Assembly (NCBI RefSeq): GCF_033958435.1
Contig: NC_134137.1
Coordinates: forward strand, 176,465,501 to 176,529,500
Length of the DNA: 64,000 bases
Source of the DNA: Carettochelys insculpta
Taxonomy: Eukaryota > Chordata > Testudines > Carettochelyidae
Direction: 5' to 3'
Of this stretch, positions 46,512-56,185 are shown one piece after another. A program made the translations under genes and the position numbers. A model generated the notes under the pieces. That model ran no database searches. It was not told where the DNA came from and saw nothing but the letters and a program-made list of their open reading frames with translations. The stretch's first letter is position 1. Each line of letters opens with the position of its first letter.

Positions 46512-47327
46512 GGTAAGGGAGGATCAGCATGAAAAATACCACGTAATAGCACTATATGTGTCTCAGTTTGATTAAAAAAGGAGAAACATATCAAAGGAAA
46601 TATGGTGCTTATCATCAATTCAATATAACAAAACAGCAATTACTGCTTAGCAGTTCATCCCTATACTTAATCCATAGAGTTTTCTTCATATTTATATATA
46701 ATACAGTAATTGAGGAAAGCCTGCCAATTTCTGAACAGTATCTTTAAAAAAAGAGAAGGGTAAAAAGAATGCAGAGAATAGCTTGTTTATTAAAAGATTG
46801 GGTGGGGTCCCACTCTGACAATCTCTGACAGATGGGTATGTAACGTAACCACTCCCAAATCATTAATAATCTCCATTATTTCTAAGGAAAATAGTATCAG
46901 GTATCTAAGCAGATCATTTAAGGATGCAATTGTAACTTCAGATAAGCGAGGTCAGTATACTGTTCAAGGGCAGCAGAATAGCACGAACTACGCATAATCT
47001 TTCTGCTATTGTTGCACACAACAGCATCTTTAATATACCAGGAAACAATACTATTATATTTTTCACGTTCAAATTTTTCACTGAGGCCAACATTTTCAAA
47101 CCTGTGTGCCTACTCCTACATCCATATATGTAATCTTATCCACATAATTAATACCCTATGGATTAAATACGGGGATGAACTAGGGTTATTCTGTTAACAA
47201 AATTTGTTGTTTTGTTATGTTGAACTGCTGATGACCAAACATTTTATATAATGTCCCCTTTCCTAATTCAAATGAGATACATATTCTGCTTTATCACAGT
47301 ATTTTTCATGCTGACCCTGCCTTAACA
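46512..47327. mobile_element. Unclassified TIR element, about 816 bp, doubled left end
   Basis: The left terminus TAAGGGAGGATCAGCATGAA (46,514 on) matches the reverse complement of the right terminus (TTAAGGCAGGGTCAGCATGA, ending near 47,325). Similarity continues inward for about 90 bases (TAATAGCACTATATGTGTCT versus TAAAGCAGAATATGTATCTC). A second, tandem copy of the left terminus lies just outside at 46,479-46,510 (AATGAAGGCAGAATCAGCAT). No transposase and no firm target duplication; the TTAA at the right end is not matched on the left. Confidence 0.8.
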
Positions 47328-47329
47328 GA

Positions 47330-47843
47330 TAGAAATGGTGTGCCTTTTGAGAGGGTTGACAACCCAAAAAATTCACAGGGAATTATATGGGAGCTACAGG
47401 TATTCAATATCTTTGAAAAAGCATTTATTTGTGTACCTAAATTTGGATACAAGGGGTTGACAATTTTGCCTTTTAGGTCACGATCACAATTTGATTTTTA
47501 GAATAGAAGACATTAAAGCCCCATTGTTTTAAACACCAGCATATGCTAGACACATTTTTAAAAGCACTAATAAATCAGTGGAGATTAACCCATTAACTAA
47601 ACCAAAAGGTCTTCTAAGGTACAAAAGCTCTAGATTTGAAAGAAAAGGACCATTGCTATTCACTGCACACAAGATGTTGATGCATTTTTCTATCTCAGAA
47701 TAGCTAATACAATTTTAATTATGTCAGTGCAGCATAAATGTTATTAACCTCGTCGTTTCCTCCTTTCTAGTCCAATTTCCTAGCCGACAGCTCAAACACA
47801 TGTTGGAAAATGTATGAAATCTATAATAACCATGTCTACAATA
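47330..47843. other. No recognised feature
   Basis: No gene or repeat supported. Confidence 0.4.
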
Positions 47844-47844
47844 G

Positions 47845-48268
47845 AGCCGTGGCTACACTGGGCCCCACTTTTGGAAAGGGGGATGCTAATGAGTCACTTT
47901 GGCAGATGCTAATGAGGTACTGTCATTAATATGCAGCACCTCATTAGCATAATAGTGGTCGTGCACGTTTCGAAAGTGCTACTTTCGAAATGCATGCTGC
48001 CGGTGTAGACAGGGGCCTTCCAAAAGGGCCCCCCACCAGATTTCAAAAGCCCCTTCTTCCCAAAACCAAATGGGAAGAAAGGGCTTTCGAAAGACCCCTG
48101 TCTACACCGGTGGTGTGTGTTTTGAAAGCTGCTCTTTTGAAATACGTGCAGCCACCATTATGCTAATGAGGTACTGCATATTTATGGAAGCACCTCATTA
48201 ACATCTGTGAAAGTGGCTCATTAGCATCCCCTTTTCGACAGGTGGGGATGCTAGTGTAGCCACAGCCC
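47845..48268. mobile_element. Fold-back MITE, about 424 bp, palindromic throughout
   Basis: The left end AGCCGTGGCTACACTGG and the reverse-complemented right end GGGCTGTGGCTACACTAG form the termini. Both arms then carry GGGGATGCTAATGAG, CAGATGCTAATGAGGTACTG/ACCTCATTAACATCTGTG, TATGCTAATGAGG, TTTCGAAAGTGCT and GGTGTAGACAGGGGCCTTCC in mirror order, meeting near 48,060. Non-coding. Confidence 0.9.
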
Positions 48269-48589
48269 AGGAGAAGGAAAGGAAAGAGATGCCCACCATT
48301 TTATCTATGTCATATTTGCAGTAAGGAAGCAAAAGAGAAGAACTGGTTCAGGATGAGTAAAAAATGCTAGTAATTATGTTCAAATAGCTGCAGTAACTTT
48401 AAAGAAGTTGATAAATAATTAGTTCTGATTGTTGTCAAATGGATTAGTATTGGGCAGAGTATTCAAAACCTACAAATCTTACAGCATTTACTCAGACACT
48501 TTACCTCATTTGTTGGGATGTTTGAGAACATTTTGGAGAACAAGGTTAGAAGTCAAAAGAACTGTGATAAATTAGAGACTATTGAATTT

Positions 48590-49401
48590 CCTCCTGTTGA
48601 ATTCAGACAAAGTGCCAAGTGTTAGACTTGGAAAGGAAAAATGAAATGCAAAATTCAAAATGGGTATTATCTGGGTAGGTGGTCAGTAATTCTGCAGAAA
48701 AGGACCTAAGAGTTGTAGTGTATCACAAACTGATATGGATCATCCCAAAAAGGCTGATATTCTGGGATGTATTAATAGGAGTGTCATATATCAGATGTGG
48801 GAGGTAAATATCCTACTCTATTTGGCACTGCTCAATCCCTGCTGGACTATTGTGTCCAGTTTTGGGCACCAGGAGAGATATGTACAAACTGGAGAGTCCA
48901 GAGGAAAGCGACAAAAATGATAAAGGGTTTAGAAGGAAACAGTTACGAAGGATCTTTAAAAAAAAAAAGAAAAAGAAAAAAAAGAAAGAAAGAAAATAAA
49001 ACCTGGCATCTTTAGGCTATAGAAGAGAATACTGTCTGGGGGAAGGGGAGGTGGGCAGGGGAGAGATCTGGTCGCAATATTCAAGGTCATTAGAAAGAGG
49101 ATGGTAGGCAATTGTTCTTCATGTCTACCAAAGTCTAGTGAATAATTGCCTTAATCCTCAGCAAGGCAGATTTAGATTGGGTACAGTTACAAAGTTTTTC
49201 CTAACAGGAACAGTTAACACACAGGAATAGGTCTTCTAGGGAGGCCATAGAATCACCATCACTGGGGGTGTAAGAACAGGTTAGACAAACACCTATCAGG
49301 GATAGTCTGACTATGTTTTGCCCTATCTTAGCGCAGAAGGATGGACTAGATGACCTCTCTCAAGACCCATTCCAGATCTAAATTTCTGTGATTTCTATGT
49401 T
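48590..49401 (+). mobile_element. CR1 LINE, 3' part with A/GAAA expansion
   Basis: Plus-strand CR1: CAGAAAAGGACCTAAGAGTTG, GGCTGATATTCTGGGATGTA, then the LEGNSYEG pattern, and the 3' end GATGGACTAGATGACCTCTC to GATTTCTATG. At 48,958-49,000 the coding part is replaced by an A-rich AAAGAAAG tract. Frames 48,735-48,920 and 48,797-49,015 are remnants of ORF2. Confidence 0.88.
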
Positions 49402-50353
49402 GCAGTGCCCTATCTTGGCCAAGCAGGGATGGATAATGGGTTTCCAAAACATCAACACTGATTTCAATGCAGAGCTTTGCAGAAAAGTTAATGGCATCAG
49501 ATGGGCTAGTAATTTTAGTTTAAGAAGCTAAAATCATAAGTCAGATGCCATTCAATAAGTGTTCAGATTTCAGTATCTGTAATCATCCAGAGACAATGTG
49601 AGTATTTCAGTATTGCTATTCTTGGAGTAAGCTTCTGTTTAACTTAAGCTGGCCCCTAAATTTTTGTCTAATTCAAAGTGCCCCAGGACTGCATATAAAG
49701 AAGTTCTGTGGGAGGCTTTAAACTAATATTCTATGCATGAGGATTTCAATAACAACACTGCTAAAACAGAAAGGAATCAAAGGTGGAGGTTCATAGTGAA
49801 AGAGGTTCCATTTTGTTGTTTGTTAAAATGCAAATTGATCTGTTCCTGCCTCTCTTAGGTGCTGAAAAGTAGCCACTTCACCACGAATTGCCAGTCAGCT
49901 TTGGTGACTCCCATCTAGAAGCATCAGCTTGTCCTATGTCTTTGAGGAACAGGTTAATACCATCCCAGACTAATCCGGTAATCACATCAGGCATAATTTC
50001 AGCTCATGTTCATAATTTTACATATAATGTTTGTACATACATTTCACTATGATATTACTGACCAGCACTTCATTAGTTTTTAAATGATGCCTCCCAAGGG
50101 GTATTTTGTACAGCAAAATGTTGTGCAAATTATAATGGTGAGTAGGGTATGAATACTGGGATGCAGTCATGCATACCAGTTATTTGTCTTTAGGACAGGA
50201 ATATGCACAGATGGTGTGCTTTTTAAATGTAAAAATTAAGTGGGCATGAAATAACTTTAAAATGGAGACAAAATGACCTACACTTCAATTACTATTAGAT
50301 AAAGGCCAGTATACTTTCAATATCAACAGCTTGGAATAATGGCACAAGCAGTC
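49402..50353. other. No recognised feature
   Basis: No gene or repeat supported. Confidence 0.4.
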
Positions 50354-50590
50354 TACTTTGTAGCTAAACAAAAGAGCAGTCATGTAGCACTTTAAAGATT
50401 AACAAAATAATTTATTAGGTAATGAGCTTTTGGGGGACAGACCCACTTCTTCAGACCATAGCTGTACCAGAATAGACTCAATATATAAAACACAGAGGTC
50501 CAAAAATTGTTATCTATGTTGACAAATCAGAAAAATGATGCATTGCAGTGGTTTGAGTTGGGGGCTGTAGGTGATGACAAGTGGCCCCAT

Positions 50591-51237
50591 ACCTACAGCC
50601 CCCAACTCAAACCACTGCAGCGCATCATTAGAGACCTACAACCTGTCCTAAATCAGGATTCCACACTCCAGAAGGCCCTAGGTGACAGGCCTGTTCTCTC
50701 CTACAGACAACCTCTCAACCTTATGAGGATTCTCACTAGCATCCACAGGCTATACCACAATAATACTAATCCTGGAACTTTTCCTTTCAACAAACCCCAT
50801 TGCCAGCTTTGTCCACATATCTATTCTGGAGATACCATCACTAGACCTAACCATGTTAATTACAGAATCGCGGGCACATTCTCCTGTTCTTCAATTAACA
50901 TCATATATACCATCATGCGCCAACAATGCCCATGTATACAGGACAGACTGCAAACAATCTTAGACAAAGAATGAAGGGACATAGAAAAGACATCAAAAAA
51001 CTCCAAACATACAAATCTGTCAGCCAGCACTTGAATGGAGTGGGCCCTTCTGTTAAACACCTGAAAGTTTGTGTTCTACTGAAAAGGGACTTTAACAACC
51101 ATCTACGGAGGGAATGCTCAGAACTAACATTCATATTCAAATTCAATACATTAACACATGGTTTGAACTGGGACAGCAATTACCTAACCCATTATAAGGA
51201 CTCTTTTACATACTTTGACGTTTTATCTAACTCTTAA
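50591..51237 (+). pseudogene. PLE post-RT linker and GIY-YIG nuclease, copy 2
   Basis: The forward frame gives LKPLQRIIRDLQPVLNQDST, GDRPVLSYRQPLNLMRILTS, and the cysteine-rich CQLCPHIYSGD. A frameshift near 50,930-50,970 leads into the GIY-YIG domain: CPMYTGQTANNLRQRMKGHR, then SVSQHLNGVG and the C-terminal ECSELTFIFKFNTL. The YIG triplet is YTG, a changed signature residue. The RT itself is missing, so the copy was dead on arrival. Confidence 0.92.
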
Positions 51238-51329
51238 CTTCCCCACCCCAAAGAATTCCACTGTCCCTCTGCTCTTGTGATTTGCCAACCTTGGTAACAA
51301 GTTTTGGACCTCTGTGCTTTATACATTGA

Positions 51330-51765
51330 GGCTATGTCTACACTAGCCAAAACCTTCGAAATGGTCACATAAACGGCCATTTCAAAGTTTACTAATGAAG
51401 CACTGAAATACATATTCAGCGCCTCATTAGCATGCGGGTGGCCGCGGCACTTCAAAATTGATGCGGCTCGCCGCCGCGTGACTCGTCCAGACGGGGCTCC
51501 TTTTTGAAAGGACCCCGCCTACTTCAAAGTCCCCTTATTCCTGTGAGCAGATGGAAATAAGGGGACTTCGAAGGAGGCGGGGTCCTTTCGAAAAGGAGCC
51601 CCGTTGGGACGAGCTGCGTGGCGGCGAGCCACGTCAATTTTGAAGTGCTGCAGCCGCCTGCATGCTAATGAGGCGCTGAATATGCATTTCAGCGCTTCAT
51701 TAGTAAACTTCGAAATGGCCATTTACATGGCCATTATGAAGTTTGGGTCTAGTGTAGACATGGCC
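51330..51765. mobile_element. Fold-back MITE, 436 bp, inserted in PLE copy 2
   Basis: Termini GGCTATGTCTACACTAG and, reverse-complemented, GGCCATGTCTACACTAG. The whole element is one palindrome: CATTTCAAAGTTTACTAATG/CATTAGTAAACTTCGAAATG, GCGCCTCATTAGCATGC/GCATGCTAATGAGGCGC, GGACCCCGCC/GGCGGGGTCC, turning near 51,545. CpG-rich, hence young. The undisturbed counterpart in the PLE's inverted arm (about 50,470-50,490) shows the empty site, with 3 extra bases (TGA/TCA) at the insertion. Confidence 0.95.
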
Positions 51766-52027
51766 TCAGTCTGTTCTGGTAAGGCTATGATCTGAAGAAG
51801 TGGGTCTGTCCCACAAAAGCTCATCACCTAATAAATTGTTTTGTTAGTCTTTAAAGTGCTACTTTACTGCTTTTTTATTTTGATAGACTACAGACTAACA
51901 CAGCTATCTCTCTGTCACTATTGTACTTTGTAGCCATGATGGAAAAAAATAACTATAAAACAAATCTACACAGGGTGCCAACTTTTTATTTGATTGCAAA
52001 TAAGAAAACACAAATTAAGGCCTTGAT

Positions 52028-52372
52028 TGGGGTGGGCAGTAAGCAGCCCATGGTCCAGATGCAGTTCACCAGGGTTAGCCCCTCCTGGGCTGATGGACAT
52101 TTTATTTACCTGTGGATCTGCAAGTACAGACATCTGCTTGTAGCTCTTGATGGCTGACGTTCACCATTCCCAGCCCATGGGAGCCATGAGAAGTGACGGC
52201 CTGCCCTGTGCTGCTTTCCACAGCTCCCATGGGCTGGTAACGGCGAACCATGGCCAACAGGAGCTGCAAGGGATCATACCTGCAGACACACAAATACAAA
52301 GTGTCCAGTAGCCTACCAGGGGCTAACTTGGTGGACTGCACCTGGCCCACAGTCTGTTCATTGCCCACCCTG
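52028..52372. mobile_element. hAT-type MITE, 345 bp, perfect 8-bp duplication
   Basis: GCCTTGAT flanks the element at 52,020-52,027 and 52,373-52,380. The left end TGGGGTGGGCAGTAAGCAGC and the reverse-complemented right end CAGGGTGGGCAATGAACAGA are hAT-type (CAGGGGTGGGC). Inverted similarity continues inward (TTCACCAGGGTTAGCCCCT and GTCCACCAAGTTAGCCCCTG). Non-coding. Confidence 0.95.
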
Positions 52373-52380
52373 GCCTTGAT

Positions 52381-53353
52381 CATTCAACATTCAACTGGGA
52401 GAGTAACTTTACAAATGCAAGGAGATAACTGCACTCGTTCGAACATGCCTCCATTTAAATTTACTTACACGTGTGTACTTCCAGGCTCAAGGCCATAACT
52501 TTTTGATCTTTAATCTTTTCCAGAAGGAACTGTTAGTACAGCCCACCTTTGTGGAAACTCAGTCAGGATGTCTCCTCATGACCACAAAGGGAAAACAGGA
52601 TTGCTGTCAATTGTCAGCTGTGTGTGTATTCTCTCAGCACCCCACACTGGCTCTGTCCAGAGAGCACACACCACAGACCTCAATCGAGCTGCCCAAGAAA
52701 ACCGCAGACTCAGCTGAATGGAGAAGGCGCTTGGCCAGGTTTATTTTTAACACAGCACAGTCCTAGCCTTTGACAAACTCTACAGGGACACTAACACAAG
52801 TATGCCCATTAGAGTGGACATGGGTCAGTGAAGGTAGGGCTTGCCACTCTCCTCTCGACCAGAGACAGATGCCCCTCTCGTGACACCTCTAAACTGCTTT
52901 ATCCATCACCCTGTCATCCTAGCCTTATGTTTAGGAGAGGTCACTGTCTCCCTGTGTCATCCTCCGAAAGTGTGTTTATGCCATAATTTTTTTTTGGGGG
53001 GGTGGTTTCTGGTATCCCCTTCTTGAACTGTGTTTCCATGAATTCTTAGTGCCTAAGAATGTTTGTGTTTTTGTAGGGCCAGCTGTATTCTTGCCAAGCT
53101 CATGCACCAGACAGTGAACCTGCAAACCAACATCTGTTTTCTAAGAGGGACTGACTTCGCTGAGAGCCTGGCTTTTTATATCAGCAGGGGCTGGCTTTAG
53201 TCTGGGTTTTTGGCTTTGTCTCAGGGTTTTATGTGTCAGGTTCTCTCGTTTTACCACACAGGGTGTCAGAGAGCCAGCCACAATGTTCCACACATTTTTA
53301 ATTTATCGTCAAACAAAAAGTAATTGGACGAATACACCGCACATATTCTTAGG
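52381..53353. other. No recognised feature
   Basis: A T9/G8 run at about 52,988-53,002; no supported gene. Confidence 0.4.
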
Positions 53354-53830
53354 GTTGCCAACTTTCTAATTGCACAACATCGAACAAAAACTGCATCCCT
53401 GCCATGAGACCCAACCCCTGCTCATTCCATTCCTCTTCCACTTCTTGCCCTCCCCACCCTCAGACACATTCACTGGACTGGGGACAGAAGTGAGAGTTTC
53501 CAGGTGTGTGACTCTGTGGTGAGTCAGGGGTTGAGGTGTGGGAGGGGAGGGCTCCAGCTGCGGGTGCAGGTTCTGGAGTGCGGTCAGGGATAAGCAGGAG
53601 GCAGTGGCTCTAGATAGACTGAGCTGTTGGAAGCAGAAGGGTATGTGAGGCATGAGCTTCATGAACAGGTTTAGGTGTGGGAGGGGGCTGGGAGTTGGGT
53701 GTAGGAAGTAGTTTGGGGTGCAGGCTCCAGGCAGAGCTGACCTCAAGATGTTCTCGCAAGTGAGTGGCATGTCTGGCTCCTAGCTGCAGGGGTTTCCTGT
53801 TGATGATTTTTAAAAGTAGAGGCCAGATCC
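53354..53830. repeat. Interspersed repeat starting AGGGTTGCCAACTTTC
   Basis: AGGGTTGCCAACTTTCTAATTG followed by ACATCGAACAAAAACTGC and then C- and G-rich interior. The start and CATTCACTGGACTGGGGAC resemble the fragment at 7,565-7,720. A further start-like string lies at 51,971 (CAGGGTGCCAACTTTTTATT). The right end is not identified; the proline-rich frame at 53,770-53,366 is an artefact. Confidence 0.55.
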
Positions 53831-55987
53831 CCTGATCTGGTCAAGCTGAGGTCAGCATGTGACCAGAGTGAGGAGTAAAGTTCTTTTATGCCACCTATAC
53901 ACCCACCCCCAGCTCCTGGGAATTGGTGCAAACACTGCGTAAGTTAGAACAGCCTCAGAGTTGCTCTAAATTGCACCCTTTGCTCAAAGCCTAAAGGGGC
54001 CATTCCAGCACCTGGCAATCACTGAAGAGCAGCAACACTTTACCTCGATCCATTTTTCCCAACCATGGTGAAGGCATGTCAGGATAGTGGCAAAGACTCA
54101 GCATTACCCTGCTTGTGGGGGAAACCCCAGGTAGTCACTTACACTAGCTTCACTGTCCATGCTGCCAGTTATGTAGAGAGGCCATTGATGGAATCAGGAT
54201 CTGGTTCAATCATTATTATAAGTAAACAGTCTATTTTTAGGTCAAAGGAAGCACAATTTGCATGACGCTTCCATTTCTCTCATTTTGTTTTTGATGATGA
54301 GGGAGTTGAGCAGTATGAGGAAAGTTAAAAAAAAATCAGTAGGTGAATGCTGCTAGAATGATTCCTGGTTCTGAATAACTGACATGTGCAGGATGAAATA
54401 ACCAAGTGCCAGTAATTTTGTAAGATTTCGTTTTCCTCAAGTTTAGAATACAGGGATGGAATCTTTACCCTCTCCCACATACATTTCAACACAATTTCTA
54501 AAATGGGCCATAAGGAAAAATGACGTTTAACTGATGCATTATTAGACATTTGGGGGTTTTTTGGTTAGTTTTTGTGGAGGGGGTGAAGGGAAGAGCACTA
54601 CAACTATTTCTTTTTTTTTCTTTTTTTAAATTTTTTGTTCAAAAAGGTTGTTGAAATTATGAGAAGACTGTGTTCAGGTAGTTAGAGCAACGCCCTGCAA
54701 ATTGTTTTAAGGTAATATTTACAATTGTGCATCTCATCAATGCTTTTTAGGCACCCCACAAAAAAAACATTACAATAAACAGTTATGTGACAGCCTGGTC
54801 ACATCAATATGACTACAATTATTTCAGCAGACCCAGGAAGAACCTCATTAAAACAAAAAAGAGAATGAGTTTTTAATCAGATTGTTTGTGGGTATTTTTT
54901 GTTTGTTTTCTGTTACATCTATTTAACTTTAATGCTTAAGCATTTTGGAGAAAAAAAAAAACTTTTTAAAAAAGATTTGGAGCCCACAATAAACATCCCA
55001 CAGAGAACCCCAAAATTATCCTAAAGCAGGGGAAACGAGATGTTAACATTAATTAAATTTCCAAGTTAAAAAAAAAACAGAAAAACTTAAAACCCATTCA
55101 GGCCTTCTTTGATGATTGTAAAGAAATAAAAAAACACAAAGCCTCATTTTTCAAAAATCCATTGCTGGTCACCCTTAATGTCATTTTGCTTCTATGTTTT
55201 TCCACACATGAGTAATATTCTCCTAAACGTAGTAAATAAGACCTTGTATTTGTAGGCTACTTATTTCTTGATTTCCAGGGTGTACAAACATTTGCTATAC
55301 ATCTAATTTTGCTTCTGGATTGTTTTATGATTTTCATCTCTGGGATTGTTTCAAGTTAATCTGAGGCCCTGTACGAATTTAGATGAACATTCTGTACAAG
55401 GTGACATGCCTCTTTGATAGCACGAGTATATGAAAAACGTAATACAAATGAACGTCGTCATTGGTCATCAGAATCTAGTTTCAACTGCCTAGAGGATGAA
55501 ATATGAAAGTGGATTCCGACCTTTAATGAAAGTTTACTAGGATTGATTGTCAAAGGTACTCGGAAGCATTGAGTCAGTACTGTTCACATAAGTGTACCAC
55601 AGTTAAGGTTCTGTTAGTGCTTAATCTCCATGGTAAAAATTCATGGTAGGCATCACCAGGCCATGAAGAGGAAATTTTCTGATCAGTCCATGGAGACTTA
55701 GTCATGTGTTTTGAATTTGCCAAAAGTAGGTGCATTGCTCAAAGGCTCTTCCACCAGCATCATGCCCCAGGAGTCCTCTTTATGGCCTTGGTTCTGTACA
55801 TAAAGAGACAGAATGGTGCCACCTAGTGAATCTTTCATGCTGCTTCCTGCAGTACCTATGTTATTCCCTAGTGGTCTCCAGACAAGTATGGCCCCAGGCA
55901 ACCCTCTCGACAACGGGTCATCGTTGAAAGCCAACATTTACCCAACCACTACTACACCACAGATCTCTTACCATACAATTGAAATAT
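53831..55987. other. No recognised feature (2.1 kb), A/T runs
   Basis: Many A- and T-runs (54,607-54,642; 54,950-54,970; 55,066-55,080). No gene or repeat supported. Confidence 0.4.
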
Positions 55988-55997
55988 TGGAAAAAGA

Positions 55998-56175
55998 TTA
56001 GAAGGGCAGCCATGTTAGTCTAGATCTGCAAAAGCAACGAGGGGTCCTGTGGCACCTTATAGACTAACAGAAATGTATGAGCACGAGCTTTCGTGGGCAA
56101 AGACCCACTTCATCAGATGCAGGCTCATAAATTTCTGTTAGTCTATAAGGTGCCACAGGACCCCTTGTTGCTTAC
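55998..56175 (-). mobile_element. PLE-derived hairpin (family P1) with 10-bp target duplication
   Basis: TGGAAAAAGA flanks it at 55,988-55,997 and 56,176-56,185. On the minus strand: partial inverted arm (GCAACAAGGGGTCCTGTGGC to TTATGAGCC), then the complete arm with CATCTGATGAAGTGGGTC, ATAGACTAAC-type blocks and the tail ending ACTAACATGGCTGCCCTTC. The inverted arm stops before the ribozyme region, so only the sense arm carries it. Confidence 0.94.
56074..56121 (-). ncRNA. Hammerhead ribozyme candidate, all core residues intact
   Basis: Minus-strand order: stem I strand UGCAU (56,121-56,117), CUGAUGA (56,116-56,110), A, stem II GUGGG-UCUUUG-CCCAC (56,108-56,093), GAAA (56,092-56,089), stem III AGC-UCGU-GCU (56,089-56,080), C17 at 56,079 (predicted cut after it), stem I return AUACA (56,078-56,074). 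Stem I has four of five pairs. A 3-bp stem III is short, as in the minimal hammerheads known from PLE terminal repeats. Activity is inferred, not shown. Confidence 0.72.
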
Positions 56176-56185
56176 TGGAAAAAGA

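Larger units (their letters stand above)
50365..51923 (+). mobile_element. Penelope-like element, copy 2, with inverted arm and 11-bp duplication
   Basis: TACTTTGTAGC is present on both sides (50,354-50,364 and 51,924-51,934). Inside, 50,365-50,572 is an inverted, internally deleted copy of the element: tail, 3' UTR and, after a deletion of roughly 640 bp, 39 bp of coding sequence. After an 18-base turn the forward copy starts at 50,591 at the same coding position (ACCTACAGCCCCCAACTC) and runs to the full tail (CAGACTAACACAGCTATCTC). A MITE (51,330-51,765) later entered the 3' UTR. The tail defines family P2 and matches the hairpins at 4.1, 9.8 and 45.7 kb. Confidence 0.96.
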
